Source: Flavobacteriales bacterium
GTDB lineage: Bacteria > Bacteroidota > Bacteroidia > Flavobacteriales_F > PHOS-HE28
Direction: 5' to 3'
Length of the DNA stretch: 64,000 nt
Assembly: GCA_016710685.1 (NCBI GenBank)
Contig: JADJVC010000034.1
Location: 322,388 to 386,387, forward strand
In this document: positions 44,434 to 52,191 of the stretch, in pieces
Layout: each line of letters starts with the position of its first letter
Numbering within the stretch: the first letter of the stretch is position 1
Made by a program: the position numbers and the translations under genes
The notes under the pieces: generated by a model
Databases searched by the model: none
Seen by the model: the letters and a program-made list of their open reading frames with translations, nothing else
What the model was told of the DNA's origin: nothing

Positions 44434-47400
44434 CCCGCTCCGTGGCATTGCTTGAACTTCTTCCCGCTTCCGCAAGGGCATGGGTCATTCCGTCCCACTT
44501 TCTTCTCCGCATGTACGGGTTGTTGCGGCTGTTGGCGCGGGCCTTGCGGTGGCGGCATGCGTTGCGTGCCAGTGCCCGCAGGTTGCTGTGCGCGTTGCGG
44601 AGCGCCATCGGAGCCACCGGCAAAAGCAGGTACTTCGGTACGGCTGGTCTGCATGCGCTGCTCCTCACGGCTGGGCTTGTGCTCCGGGGCTTGTTGCACG
44701 GCAGGCTCAGCGGCAGGTAATCCGGCACGAACCAAGAATTCCACCACTTCATTGCTGATGCGGTCGATCATGGCATCGAACAGTTTGAAGGATTCCAGCT
44801 TGTAAATCAGTAGTGGATCTTTCTGCTCGATGCTGGCGTTCTGCACGTCGCGGCGCAGGTCGTCCATTTCGCGCAGGTGTTCCTTCCACTCGTTGTCGAT
44901 GATGGCCAGCGTGATGTACTTCTCAATGCTGTCGATGATGTCGCGGCCTTCGCTCTTGTACGCCTTCTGCAGGTTGGTAACCACCTGCATGGTTTTGCTG
45001 CCGTTGGTGATGGGCACCACAATATTCTCGTACTGTTTGCCTTGGTTCAGGAAGACATCACTGATAACGGGAAGCGCTTGCGCGGCGGTCTGTTGCCCGC
45101 GACGGCGGTAGCCTTCCAGCGCGCTTTCGAACACGGTATCGGCGATGTCTGCGGTTTTGCCGCCTTTGAATTTCGCTTCGTCCACCGGTGATTCGATCGA
45201 GAGCTTGCGGAAGAGCTCCATGCGGAAGCCCTCGAAGTCGCCTTCGGGCTGGTATTCCTCAGTGATGGTAGTGGCCACATCGTGGAACATGTTGAGCACG
45301 TCCAGCTTCAGCCGTTCCCCGAAGAGCGCATTGCGGCGACGCTTGTAGATCACCTGCCGCTGCTTGTTCATCACATCGTCGTACTCCAGCAAGCGTTTGC
45401 GGATGCCGAAGTTATTTTCTTCCACTTTTTCTGTGCGCGCTCAATGCTGGCGGTCACCATGCTGTGCTGGATCACTTCGCCTTCCTTCAGGCCAAGCCGG
45501 TCCATCAATTTGGCGATGCGTTCGCTGCCGAACATGCGCATCAGGTCGTCCTCCAAAGAGATGTAGAACTGCGACGAACCGGAATCGCCTTGGCGGCCGG
45601 CACGTCCGCGCAACTGGCGGTCTACGCGGCGGCTCTCGTGTTTCTCTGTGCCAACGATGGCGAGTCCGCCGGCTTCCTTCACGCCAGCGCCCAACTTGAT
45701 GTCCGTACCACGACCCGCCATGTTGGTGGCAATGGTCACCGTGCCGGACGAACCGGCATGTGCAACGATGTCAGCCTCACGGGCGTGCTGTTTCGCGTTC
45801 AATACGTCGTGCTTGATGCCGCGCATGTTCAACATCTTGGCCATCAGCTCGCTCACCTCCACATTGGTCGTACCAACAAGAACGGGCCTGCCAGCTTCCT
45901 GCAGTTTCACGATCTCGTCGATGACCGCGGTGTACTTCTCGCGCTTGGTTTTGAAGACCATGTCCTCATTGTCCTTGCGCGCGATGGGCCGGTTGGTGGG
46001 AATGGACATTACGTCCAACTTGTAGATGTCCCACAGTTCCTGCGCTTCCGTTTCCGCCGTACCGGTCATGCCCGCGAGCTTGTGGTACATGCGGAAGTAA
46101 TTCTGCAACGTCACCGTGGCATAGGTCTGCGTGGCCGCTTCCACTTTCACTTTTTCCTTGCTCTGGATCGCTTGGTGTAGTCCATCGCTGTAGCGGCGGC
46201 CTTCCATGATGCGACCGGTCTGCTCGTCCACTATCATCACCTTGCTGTTCATCACCACGTACTCCACGTCTTTGTCGTAAAGCGCATAAGCGCGGATCAG
46301 CTGGTTCACCGTGTGTACACGCTCGCTTTTCACGCCGAAATCGCGCAGCACTTCGTCCTTGCGTTTCGCCTTTTCCTCTACCGTGCCGCCACCTTTTTCG
46401 ATCTCCGCCACAGCGCCGCCCACATCGGTGAGGATGAAGAATTGCGGATCGTCCACATCGCCGCTGATGAGGTCGAGACCCTTCTCGGTCATCTCGATGC
46501 TGTGCTGCTTCTCGTCGATGGTGAAGTAGATCTCTTGATCGACGAAGGGCATTTCCTTTTGCTGGTCCTGCAAGTAGCGGCTCTCTGTTTTTTGCAGCAG
46601 CGAACGCACGCCGGGTTCGCTGAGGAATTTGATCAACGCGCCGTATTTCGGAAGGCCACGGTGGGCGCGGAGCAGCGCAAGGCCGGCCTTTTCAGCCTGG
46701 TCCTTTTTGCCTCCGTCTTTCAACAATTCCTTGGCTTCAGCGATCAACTTGTTCACCAAAGAGCGCTGTGCGTTATAGAGTTTTTCCACGCGTGGCTTGT
46801 ACTCGTCGAACTGATGGATCTCTCCCTTCGGTGTTGGCCCGCTTATGATGAGCGGCGTCCGAGCATCGTCCACCAGCACGCTGTCCACTTCGTCGATAAT
46901 GGCGTAGTGGTGCTTGCGCTGCACCAGTGCGGTGGGCGCATGCGCCATGTTGTCGCGCAGGTAGTCAAAGCCGAATTCGTTGTTGGTGCCGAAGGTGATG
47001 TCGGCGAGGTAAGCTTGGCGGCGCGCCGGGCTGTTGGGTTCGTGCTTGTCGATGCAGTCCACGCGCAGGCCGTGGAATTCGTACAAGGGCCCCATCCATT
47101 CGCTGTCGCGCTTGGCGAGATAGTCGTTTACCGTTACAAGGTGGACACCGCGTCCGGTAAGGGCGTTGAGGTACATGGGCAGCGTGGCCACGAGTGTTTT
47201 TCCCTCACCGGTGCTCATCTCGGCGATCTTGCCTTTGTGCAAGGCGGCTCCGCCGATCAACTGCACATCGTAATGCACCATGTCCCAGGTGATGGGCGTT
47301 CCCGCAGCGTCCCAGGAATTCTTCCAGATGGCTTTGTCGCCTTCAATGCGCACGTTGTCGCGCTTGGCGGCAATTTCGCGGTCCAGCTCTTGTGCGGTTA

Positions 47401-47791
47401 CGGTAAGCTCTTTGTTATCGTTGAATCTCCGAGCGGTCTCCTTCATCACGGCGAACGCTTCCGGCAATAGTTCCATCAGCACTTCTTCGATCAAGACCAA
47501 GATCTTTTCCTCCAACTTGTCGATTTCCTGGTAGCGGCCTTCGCGCTCGGCAATGGCCATTTTGGGATCGTCCTCTGTCTCTTGGCGCAGCGTGTCGATA
47601 CGGCCTTGTTCATCGGCGATCTTGGCCGCGATACGCTGCTTGAATTCAACGGACTTGGCGCGTAGCTCGTCGTTGCTTAGGCTTTGCAACTGCGGGTATA
47701 CCGCTTTCACCTGGTCGGCGTAAGGCTGCATTTCCTTAAGGTCGCGCGAGGCCTTGTCGCCGAATACTTTCTTGATGATGGAACCGATCAT
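44430..47791 (-). CDS. secA: Preprotein translocase ATPase SecA; one frameshift
   Basis: This is the motor of the Sec export pathway, about 1,120 residues. Seen in order are the N-terminal SecA DEAD core with Walker A MSTGEGKTLVA, the DEVDSVLVDDARTPLIISG motif II region, preprotein-binding sequences and the second ATPase motif GRGTDIKLG. RGRAGRQGDSG, the helical scaffold and the C-terminal zinc tail (DPCPCGSGKKFKQCHG) complete it. The frame breaks at T5 45426-45430 (plus strand). Adding one base joins ERAQKK to VEENNFGIRKRLLEYDDVMN, which is the conserved continuation. Because SecA is essential, the break is almost certainly a base-calling error. The length above 1,000 is normal in Bacteroidota. 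Confidence 0.95.
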
Positions 47792-47863
47792 GGATAGAGA
47801 GGGGCGTGTGGTGGGGCGGATACACGGGTTCTACGCCGGTTTCCGCAAGGGTAAAAAGGGTTG

Positions 47864-47871
47864 CAAAGTTA
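47864..47871 (-). promoter_or_regulatory. -7 promoter box TAACTTTG upstream of secA
   Basis: The minus-strand TAACTTTG matches TAnnTTTG, 72 bases before the secA ATG. A TTG about 16 bases further upstream may serve as a -33 element. Confidence 0.45.
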
Positions 47872-47933
47872 ACCAGTGGCGGGCCTCAACACACGTGCCG
47901 GAATGCAGGGTATGCCGGATTGGCAGGGTTGAA

Positions 47934-48102
47934 GGACCACGAAGGACACAAAGAACACAAAGGAATTCTCCTAAATACCGCAACGGATGCCTGTGTTCCT
48001 TAATCTCTACAAGGCTTGAGTCTTGATTTTACTCGTCTTCGTGTCCTTCGAGTACTTCGTGGTAGACCGCGTTTCGCAGCGTCTCTGCGGCAATCTTCGC
48101 CT
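47934..48102. repeat. Composite period-9 repeat upstream of secA
   Basis: This accounts for most of the 380-bp spacer 47792-48171. Nonamers CACGAAGGA, CACAAAGAA, CACAAAGGA (47938-47964) are followed by a CTTGAGTCTTGA word (48014-48025). An inverted nonamer block comes next (about 48034-48064, CTTCGTGTC, CTTCGAGTA, CTTCGTGGT), and then a GCAGCGTCTCTGCGGC segment (about 48077-48092). I see no gene in the spacer apart from the secA promoter and the DUF2795 terminator. Confidence 0.65.
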
Positions 48103-48125
48103 TACTTGCGTTCTCTTTCAACGCA

Positions 48126-48150
48126 AAAGCCCCACCAAAGGCAGGGCTTT
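48126..48150 (-). terminator. Rho-independent terminator of the DUF2795 gene
   Basis: The AAAGCCC (48126-48132) and GGGCTTT (48144-48150) stem has an 11-base loop, 22 bases after the minus-strand stop, followed by TTTTGCG on that strand. Confidence 0.75.
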
Positions 48151-48171
48151 CAACGGTTCTGTCCGTGTGGG

Positions 48172-48393
48172 TCAGTATTCGTCTTCGTTGAAGAAGAAGT
48201 CTTCTTTGCTGGGGTAATCCGGCCAAATATCCTCGATGGTTTCGAAGACTTCCTCGTCGTCCTCAATGCCTTGCAGGTTCTCCACTACTTCCAGTGGAGC
48301 GCCGGTGCGCATGGCAAAATCAATGAGTTCGTCCTTGGTCGCGGGCCAAGGGGCGTCTTCCAAATAAGAGGCGAGTTCGAGTGTCCAGTACAT
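48172..48393 (-). CDS. DUF2795 domain protein
   Basis: This 73-residue acidic protein reads MYWTLELASYLEDAPWPATK, ELIDFAMRTGAPLEVVENLQ, ending with a very acidic, Phe-rich tail (DYPSKEDFFFNEDEY). It matches the short DUF2795 proteins highly conserved in Bacteroidota, whose function is unknown to me. The spacing of PATKDELIDFA fits a small helical bundle. It has its own -7 box at 48430-48437 and a good terminator, so it is probably a single-gene unit. Confidence 0.85.
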   Translation of the reverse strand: MYWTLELASYLEDAPWPATKDELIDFAMRTGAPLEVVENLQGIEDDEEVFETIEDIWPDYPSKEDFFFNEDEY

Positions 48394-48429
48394 GTAATCC
48401 CGCTCAGGCGGTTTTTTTCAAATTGGCCG

Positions 48430-48437
48430 CAAATATA
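48430..48437 (-). promoter_or_regulatory. -7 promoter box TATATTTG for the DUF2795 gene
   Basis: The minus-strand TATATTTG is an exact match to TAnnTTTG, ending 36 bases before the ATG at 48393. Confidence 0.6.
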
Positions 48438-48522
48438 ACCGGATAGGCATAGGCTGCGACGATCTTTTCCGACAAGCCGACGGAATGGCTGAAACCCGCT
48501 ATGGGCCAAGGTTTTACAAGCA

Positions 48523-49074
48523 TCACCCGCGAGAATTCCACGGAATTTCCGGAACATTGAGCCGCTTTCCGGTCCAGCGGGCGAGCATGAAGAGCAGGTC
48601 GCTGAGGCGGTTCAAATAGCGGATGGTGATCTCGGGCACGTCTTCTTCCGAAGCTAATCGGATGGCGATGCGCTCTGCTCTGCGGCATACCGTGCGGCAG
48701 ATATGCGCCTGCGATACGGCTGGGTGCCCACCGGGCAGGATGAAGTTGCGCATGGCAGGCAGGTCTGCGTCGAAGCCGTCCATGGCTTTTTCCAATGCTT
48801 CCACGTCCGTGTCATGGATCACCGGCACTTTGAATTTTTCCACGGTGGCAGCATCGCCGGCGGCAAGTGTGGAGCCGATATCGAACAGCCGTACTTGGAT
48901 GTCCGTGAGCAGCTCCGTGTTGTTGCCTTCCAACAGGTCGCGGAGCATGCCGATGTGGCTGTTCAGCTCATCGATGGTGCCGTACGTCTCGATCCGCAGG
49001 CTGTCTTTTGCCACGCGCTTGCCGTTGAGCAACGACGTTTGGCCTTTGTCGCCGGTGCGGGTATAGATCTTCAT
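48523..49074 (-). CDS. Cob(I)alamin adenosyltransferase, PduO type
   Basis: This 183-residue enzyme transfers the adenosyl group of ATP to cob(I)alamin to make coenzyme B12. PduO-type landmarks are the N-terminal IYTRTGDKGQTSLLNGKRV (ATP-binding), the ETYGTIDELNSHIG motif and the FILPGGHPAVSQAHICRTVC, RRAERI helix. The length is typical of the trimeric PduO/MMAB class. No B12-dependent enzyme gene is in view. The product is also the photoreceptor cofactor of CarH/LitR repressors, which regulate carotenoid genes in other bacteria. The carotenoid operon begins 2 kb away, so a link is possible but speculative. Confidence 0.93.
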   Translation of the reverse strand: MKIYTRTGDKGQTSLLNGKRVAKDSLRIETYGTIDELNSHIGMLRDLLEGNNTELLTDIQVRLFDIGSTLAAGDAATVEKFKVPVIHDTDVEALEKAMDGFDADLPAMRNFILPGGHPAVSQAHICRTVCRRAERIAIRLASEEDVPEITIRYLNRLSDLLFMLARWTGKRLNVPEIPWNSRG

Positions 49075-49079
49075 TTCCG

Positions 49080-49087
49080 CGAAGGTA
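49080..49087 (-). promoter_or_regulatory. Variant -7 box TACCTTCG, nearly leaderless
   Basis: The minus-strand TACCTTCG followed by CGG ends 5 bases before the adenosyltransferase ATG at 49074. The identical octamer precedes atpD (21496-21503). Confidence 0.45.
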
Positions 49088-49125
49088 AGTTTTTGGAAGC
49101 GGAGATTCGACGGCTGCTGACGATT

Positions 49126-49304
49126 TCACTACAGAGGCACAGAGGACACGGAGAAGATGTTGAAAACAATTCTTGCGTTCGTACTTGCTGGCGATGGCAT
49201 TCTCAACCTCCAACTCCGGACTCCGGACTCCTGACTCCGGACTCCAGACTCAAGACTCAAGACTTGCATTCCTCTGTGCTCTCCGTGCCTCTGTGGTGAA
49301 AAAT
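49126..49304. repeat. Composite repeat: eight 7-bp units flanked by inverted period-9 arms
   Basis: The core at 49211-49266 is eight consecutive heptads (CAACTCC, GGACTCC, GGACTCC, TGACTCC, GGACTCC, AGACTCA, AGACTCA, AGACTTG). It is flanked by CACAGAGG-type words at 49128-49152 and their inverted counterparts CTCCGTGCCTCTGTGGTGAA at 49281-49300. It lies downstream of the methyltransferase gene. The core is the cleanest 7-bp periodic tract in the window. Confidence 0.8.
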
Positions 49305-49314
49305 CTTCATCACC

Positions 49315-50103
49315 TCAGTACCTCAGCACAAAGTGCTCCCGCTGCTGCTCCTTCCGCAAAAAGACGATTCCGAAGTGAAAGAGATCGATCGTCACGGTAA
49401 CCTTCGGATGTGCTTTGATCGCAGCCCATGCTTCTTCCATGCCTTCGCTCCAATGGATGTCGTCGAAGATGAAGACCGTGTCATTGTGCGCTTTCGCGAG
49501 GCATTGATCGAAGTAGTCCAACGTGGGTGCCTTCGCGTGGTGTCCGTCGATGAAAGTGAAATCCAATCGTTCCAAGGTGGCCAACACGCGCGGCAGCTGC
49601 TCCGCGAACGGACCGACATGCGAGGTAATGTTGCGTATTCCGATCGCGTTGAAATTCTCCTTTGCGATCGCCGCGATCGCGGGACAGCCTTCAACGGTGT
49701 GGATACGCGAAGTGGCAGCCGCGCGGGCCAGATAGAGCGTGGTGATGCCGAGGCTCGTGCCCAGCTCCAGCACTGTTGCTGGCTTGAAGTACACCACAAG
49801 TCGCGCAAGCATTTCCGCTTGCAGCCTTGGCTTCAAAGCGTTGCGTGCGATCGAGGCCACCGATCGTTGCAACCCGTTTCCAAGTCGCGATCCGGCTCCG
49901 AAGTCGGTAACGGAGATCACGCGCTTGTCATTCCGCAACGCGGACCGCAAGGCTTCAATATCGGCGAATTCCGCACGCGGTGTGTGCTTCCGCAGCACGT
50001 TCTCCACCAGCGCAAACACGAACGGCGAATGCACATCATGCCGGTTGCTGGCATGGCGCAGGTGCCGCAGGTATGCGCGTACGGGGTGGGTGAGAAGCGG
50101 CAT
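49315..50103 (-). CDS. Class I SAM-dependent methyltransferase
   Basis: This 262-residue soluble protein has a Rossmann-type methyltransferase core. Motif I is VLELGTSLGITTLYLA (about 120-135), the acidic end of strand 2 is IHTVEGCP, and motif III/IV is LDFTFIDGHHAKAPTLDYF with FIFDDIHWSEG. The pattern resembles O-methyltransferase family 3, but the substrate is unknown. The N-terminal 100 residues (MPLLTHPVRAYLRHLRHASN) are specific to a Bacteroidota subfamily. ATG 50103 was chosen over an upstream start that reads through a repeat. It follows the carotenoid operon on the same strand. Confidence 0.88.
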   Translation of the reverse strand: MPLLTHPVRAYLRHLRHASNRHDVHSPFVFALVENVLRKHTPRAEFADIEALRSALRNDKRVISVTDFGAGSRLGNGLQRSVASIARNALKPRLQAEMLARLVVYFKPATVLELGTSLGITTLYLARAAATSRIHTVEGCPAIAAIAKENFNAIGIRNITSHVGPFAEQLPRVLATLERLDFTFIDGHHAKAPTLDYFDQCLAKAHNDTVFIFDDIHWSEGMEEAWAAIKAHPKVTVTIDLFHFGIVFLRKEQQREHFVLRY

Positions 50104-50126
50104 TTGCGGTGCGAAGAGAATAAAAA

Positions 50127-50161
50127 ATGTAGAATTTGGAATGTAAAATTTAGAATGTAGA
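50127..50161. repeat. Five heptads of the ATGTAGA/ATTTAGA family
   Basis: ATGTAGA, ATTTGGA, ATGTAAA, ATTTAGA and ATGTAGA follow one another without gaps. The tract is AT-rich in a GC-rich region and lies 30 bases after the lycopene cyclase stop. A weaker copy is at 5998-6030. Confidence 0.7.
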
Positions 50162-50190
50162 CCGGCACTCCCAAACACCTTTTGCATTTC

Positions 50191-50960
50191 TCAGCGCCCT
50201 CGTCTGGGCGTAGCCGCTTCGGCGGAGCACGGTCCGCGCCCCTGGCTGCCGAAGGCATGCTCTGCGGCCAATCCCTTCACAGCTCTCCGTTTCAGTAGCG
50301 CCTCATAAACCGTCACCGTCATCAGGAACATGAACAACCCGTAGAACACGTCCTCTACGGGTATGGTTCCGATGCGGACACCGAGATTTTGTCCATCATT
50401 GTACCACACCACTGCCTCTTCCAAAAGCTGCCGGTGAGGATGCCGTTCACCACCAAGAACGGGATGAGCAGCACCAAATACGCGAAGTAAGCGCGGCCGA
50501 GCCATGCTGGCTTTACCCATAAGCGCAAAATCAAAAGCCACATGGCCAAACCACCGAAAGCACTGGCGGTATAGGCTTTTCCGGGGAAGAAGACAATGAT
50601 GATCAGCGGCGCGAAGATGAGCACCCAGGTGATGAGTTCGGTCCGCTTCGCGAAGTAGTCCTTAACTCCCAGTACGCGAAAACAGTGGTAGGTGAACACG
50701 CATGCATACGGTATGCAAATGAAGAAAAGCCACTCTTCCAACGGAAGTCCCAGCAACGCAAAACCGGAGAGGTGCGCTTCGTTAAAACCCCAGATGCCGA
50801 GATGTGTGAACCAAGCATCCCACGGGATAAAAAGCAGCATCATGCAACCGATGGCGGGCCACAGCGCATACCATGTGCGGTCGAAGCGAAGCCTTGGATG
50901 GAAACTGAATATGAACGGAACAAGGAACGCACCGAGATCGATCCAGAGGTAGGTGGACAT
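50191..50960 (-). CDS. Lycopene cyclase, CrtYc-CrtYd type membrane protein; one frameshift
   Basis: This polytopic protein of about 255 residues should close the ends of lycopene to beta-carotene rings. It holds two CarR/lycopene-cyclase domains. The first is PWDAWFTHLGIWGF followed by the LPLEEWLFF motif. The second is the matching VVWYNDGQNLGVRIG followed by IPVEDVFYGLFMF. The frame breaks at AAAA 50423-50426. Restoring one base joins VNGILTGSF to LEEAVVWYNDG. The last 30 residues are encoded by a GGCTGCCGAAGGCATGC repeat (50242-50258) and flanking sequence, so the natural end may be altered by it. It is the last carotenoid gene of the operon, 73 bp after crtZ. Confidence 0.85.
50242..50258. 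repeat. GGCTGCCGAAGGCATGC word, second copy at 21667-21683
   Basis: A 17-base identity (18 with the preceding T) is shared with the sequence upstream of ribF. A partial copy (GGCTGCCGAAG) is in the loop of the repeat at 59985. This copy lies inside the reading frame of the lycopene cyclase tail. Confidence 0.5.
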
Positions 50961-50971
50961 GCAAGTTTTTT

Positions 50972-51083
50972 ATACCACGAAGTACGCGAAGAACACGAAG
51001 ATGAATCCCATTGCTACTGCCGACTGCCACTGGTTATTCCACACGCATTGCCTTGTGTACTTCGTGTCCTTTGTGGTCCTTCA
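50972..51083. repeat. Inverted period-9 repeat overlapping the crtZ 3-prime end
   Basis: Left words CACGAAGTA, CGCGAAGAA, CACGAAGAT (from about 50975) face right words GTACTTCGTG, TCCTTTGTGG, TCCTTCAA (51056-51083). The right arm lies inside the crtZ reading frame and encodes its last 17 residues. It is the same family as 47934-48064. Confidence 0.7.
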
Positions 51084-51552
51084 ACTTCCGCGTTCGCATC
51101 GCATCCCGAAAGTATTTCAGCGGCACGATCAACATGCCGAAGCATTCACCCTCTTCTTTACCGAGGTGTTTGTGGTGGATCTTGTGTGCCCGGCGCAGCG
51201 CAATGAAGTAGGCGTTGTTGGAAGTGCGGAGCCACTTGATGCGTTGGTGGATGAACACTTCATGCACCAAAAAGTATGCGATGCCGTAAATCAAAATACC
51301 TAAGCCGATCCACAACCACGGTGTGTCCAATCCGCGGATGGAGCCGATGAGGAACAGGAACATGGAAGGCACGGCGAAGAGCAGAAAGAACGAATCGTTG
51401 CGCTCCAGCACATGCTGATGGTCGCGCTGGTGGTGGTCCCGGTGCAATTTCCAGAGGAAGCCGTGCATCACGAACTTATGGGTGGCCCAAGCTGTGAATT
51501 CCATGCCAGCGAAGCTTGCTGCCACAATGCCGATGATCGTCCAAACGCTCAT
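51034..51552 (-). CDS. crtZ: Beta-carotene hydroxylase
   Basis: This 172-residue di-iron membrane hydroxylase converts beta-carotene to zeaxanthin. The histidine clusters of the family are all present: HKFVMH at 25-30, HRDHH at 37-41, and later HEVFIH and HKIHHKH. Three to four hydrophobic segments lie between. The final residues (KDHKGHEVHKAMRVE) come from an intergenic repeat family (50972-51083) and are unlikely to matter for the fold. The start overlaps the SRPBCC stop by 4 bases. It is followed by the lycopene cyclase gene. Confidence 0.92.
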   Translation of the reverse strand: MSVWTIIGIVAASFAGMEFTAWATHKFVMHGFLWKLHRDHHQRDHQHVLERNDSFFLLFAVPSMFLFLIGSIRGLDTPWLWIGLGILIYGIAYFLVHEVFIHQRIKWLRTSNNAYFIALRRAHKIHHKHLGKEEGECFGMLIVPLKYFRDAMRTRKLKDHKGHEVHKAMRVE

Positions 51553-52013
51553 TTCTTCTCGGGGAAAAGTTCCTTCAACACTTTTTCGCGATAGCTGAAG
51601 ATGCCGGCCAACTGCCTTTTCACGAAGGTACGGTGCGCCAACTCGCCCAGTATTCCGAAAGGCAGCGCGTATTCGACACGGTCGTGCATCACGGTGCCTT
51701 CAGCGCATTCCGCGAAGGTGTGCGTGTGGTGCCACAGCGCATAAGGTCCTTTTTCCTGCGTATCCACAAAGCGGTGTGGCGCATCGACCACTGCGATCAA
51801 GGTGACCCACTTCAGTGGGATGCCCAGTACGGGGCGCACCGTGTACGAAATGCGCTGCCCTGCATAAGTGGGCTGTTCCGGCTTGGGTCCGCGGATCGCG
51901 AAGCCCATTTCCGGCGGCGTAATGCGCGCCAAATTGTTGGGATCGCTGAAAAAATCCCAGGCTTGCCGAAGCGGTATCGGCAACGTCTGCCGCCGCTCCA
52001 GCACATGCCTCAT
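51549..52013 (-). CDS. SRPBCC (START-like) domain protein of the carotenoid operon
   Basis: This 154-residue protein has a single SRPBCC ligand-binding fold (MRHVLERRQTLPIPLRQAWD, FFSDPNNLARITPPEMGF, FGILGELAHRTFVKRQLAGI). Proteins of this group sit in many Bacteroidota carotenoid operons and are thought to bind a hydrophobic ligand, although their exact role is unproved. ATG 52013 was chosen because it overlaps the stop of a 53-residue ORF (ATGA at 52010-52013) and the upstream frame is out-of-frame sequence from that gene. It also overlaps crtZ by 4 bases. Confidence 0.88.
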   Translation of the reverse strand: MRHVLERRQTLPIPLRQAWDFFSDPNNLARITPPEMGFAIRGPKPEQPTYAGQRISYTVRPVLGIPLKWVTLIAVVDAPHRFVDTQEKGPYALWHHTHTFAECAEGTVMHDRVEYALPFGILGELAHRTFVKRQLAGIFSYREKVLKELFPEKK

Positions 52014-52171
52014 CCGATGACTACGGCGTTCGGGTATTTTTCCTTCCAGAATTCGAGCGCCTTTTTGCTGGCGAGTGTGATCACCGTGCGGGCGTCGAGG
52101 CGTACTTTGAAGGTCTTCAAACCCTCGCGGACCGGTTGGGTAAGGATGAGCTGGCGTTTCTTGCGTGGCAT
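52010..52171 (-). CDS. Small basic protein of 53 residues inside the carotenoid operon
   Basis: The minus-strand frame encodes MPRKKRQLILTQPVREGLKT, then FKVRLDARTVITLASKKALEFW, ending KEKYPNAVVIG. It fits exactly between phr (20-bp gap) and the SRPBCC gene (4-base overlap of stop and start), so translation is likely. The composition is basic with alternating beta-type hydrophobics. There is no signal or membrane segment, and I do not recognise a family. The operon position suggests a regulator or partner of the carotenoid or photoprotection enzymes (inference). Confidence 0.75.
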   Translation of the reverse strand: MPRKKRQLILTQPVREGLKTFKVRLDARTVITLASKKALEFWKEKYPNAVVIG

Positions 52172-52191
52172 TTGAGTGTTGTGTTGGGTTG

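Noticed and set aside
45426..45430. Programmed frameshift in secA
   Set aside because: The run is only five bases, there is no slippery heptamer with a downstream structure that I can see, and four other genes show the same kind of single-base break at homopolymers.
46313..47470. 385-codon open frame opposite secA
   Set aside because: It is antisense to the conserved SecA ATPase core, with composition typical of a shadow frame.
49126..49304. CRISPR-like array
   Set aside because: The units are only 7-9 bp with no unique spacers between constant repeats, and there are no cas genes.
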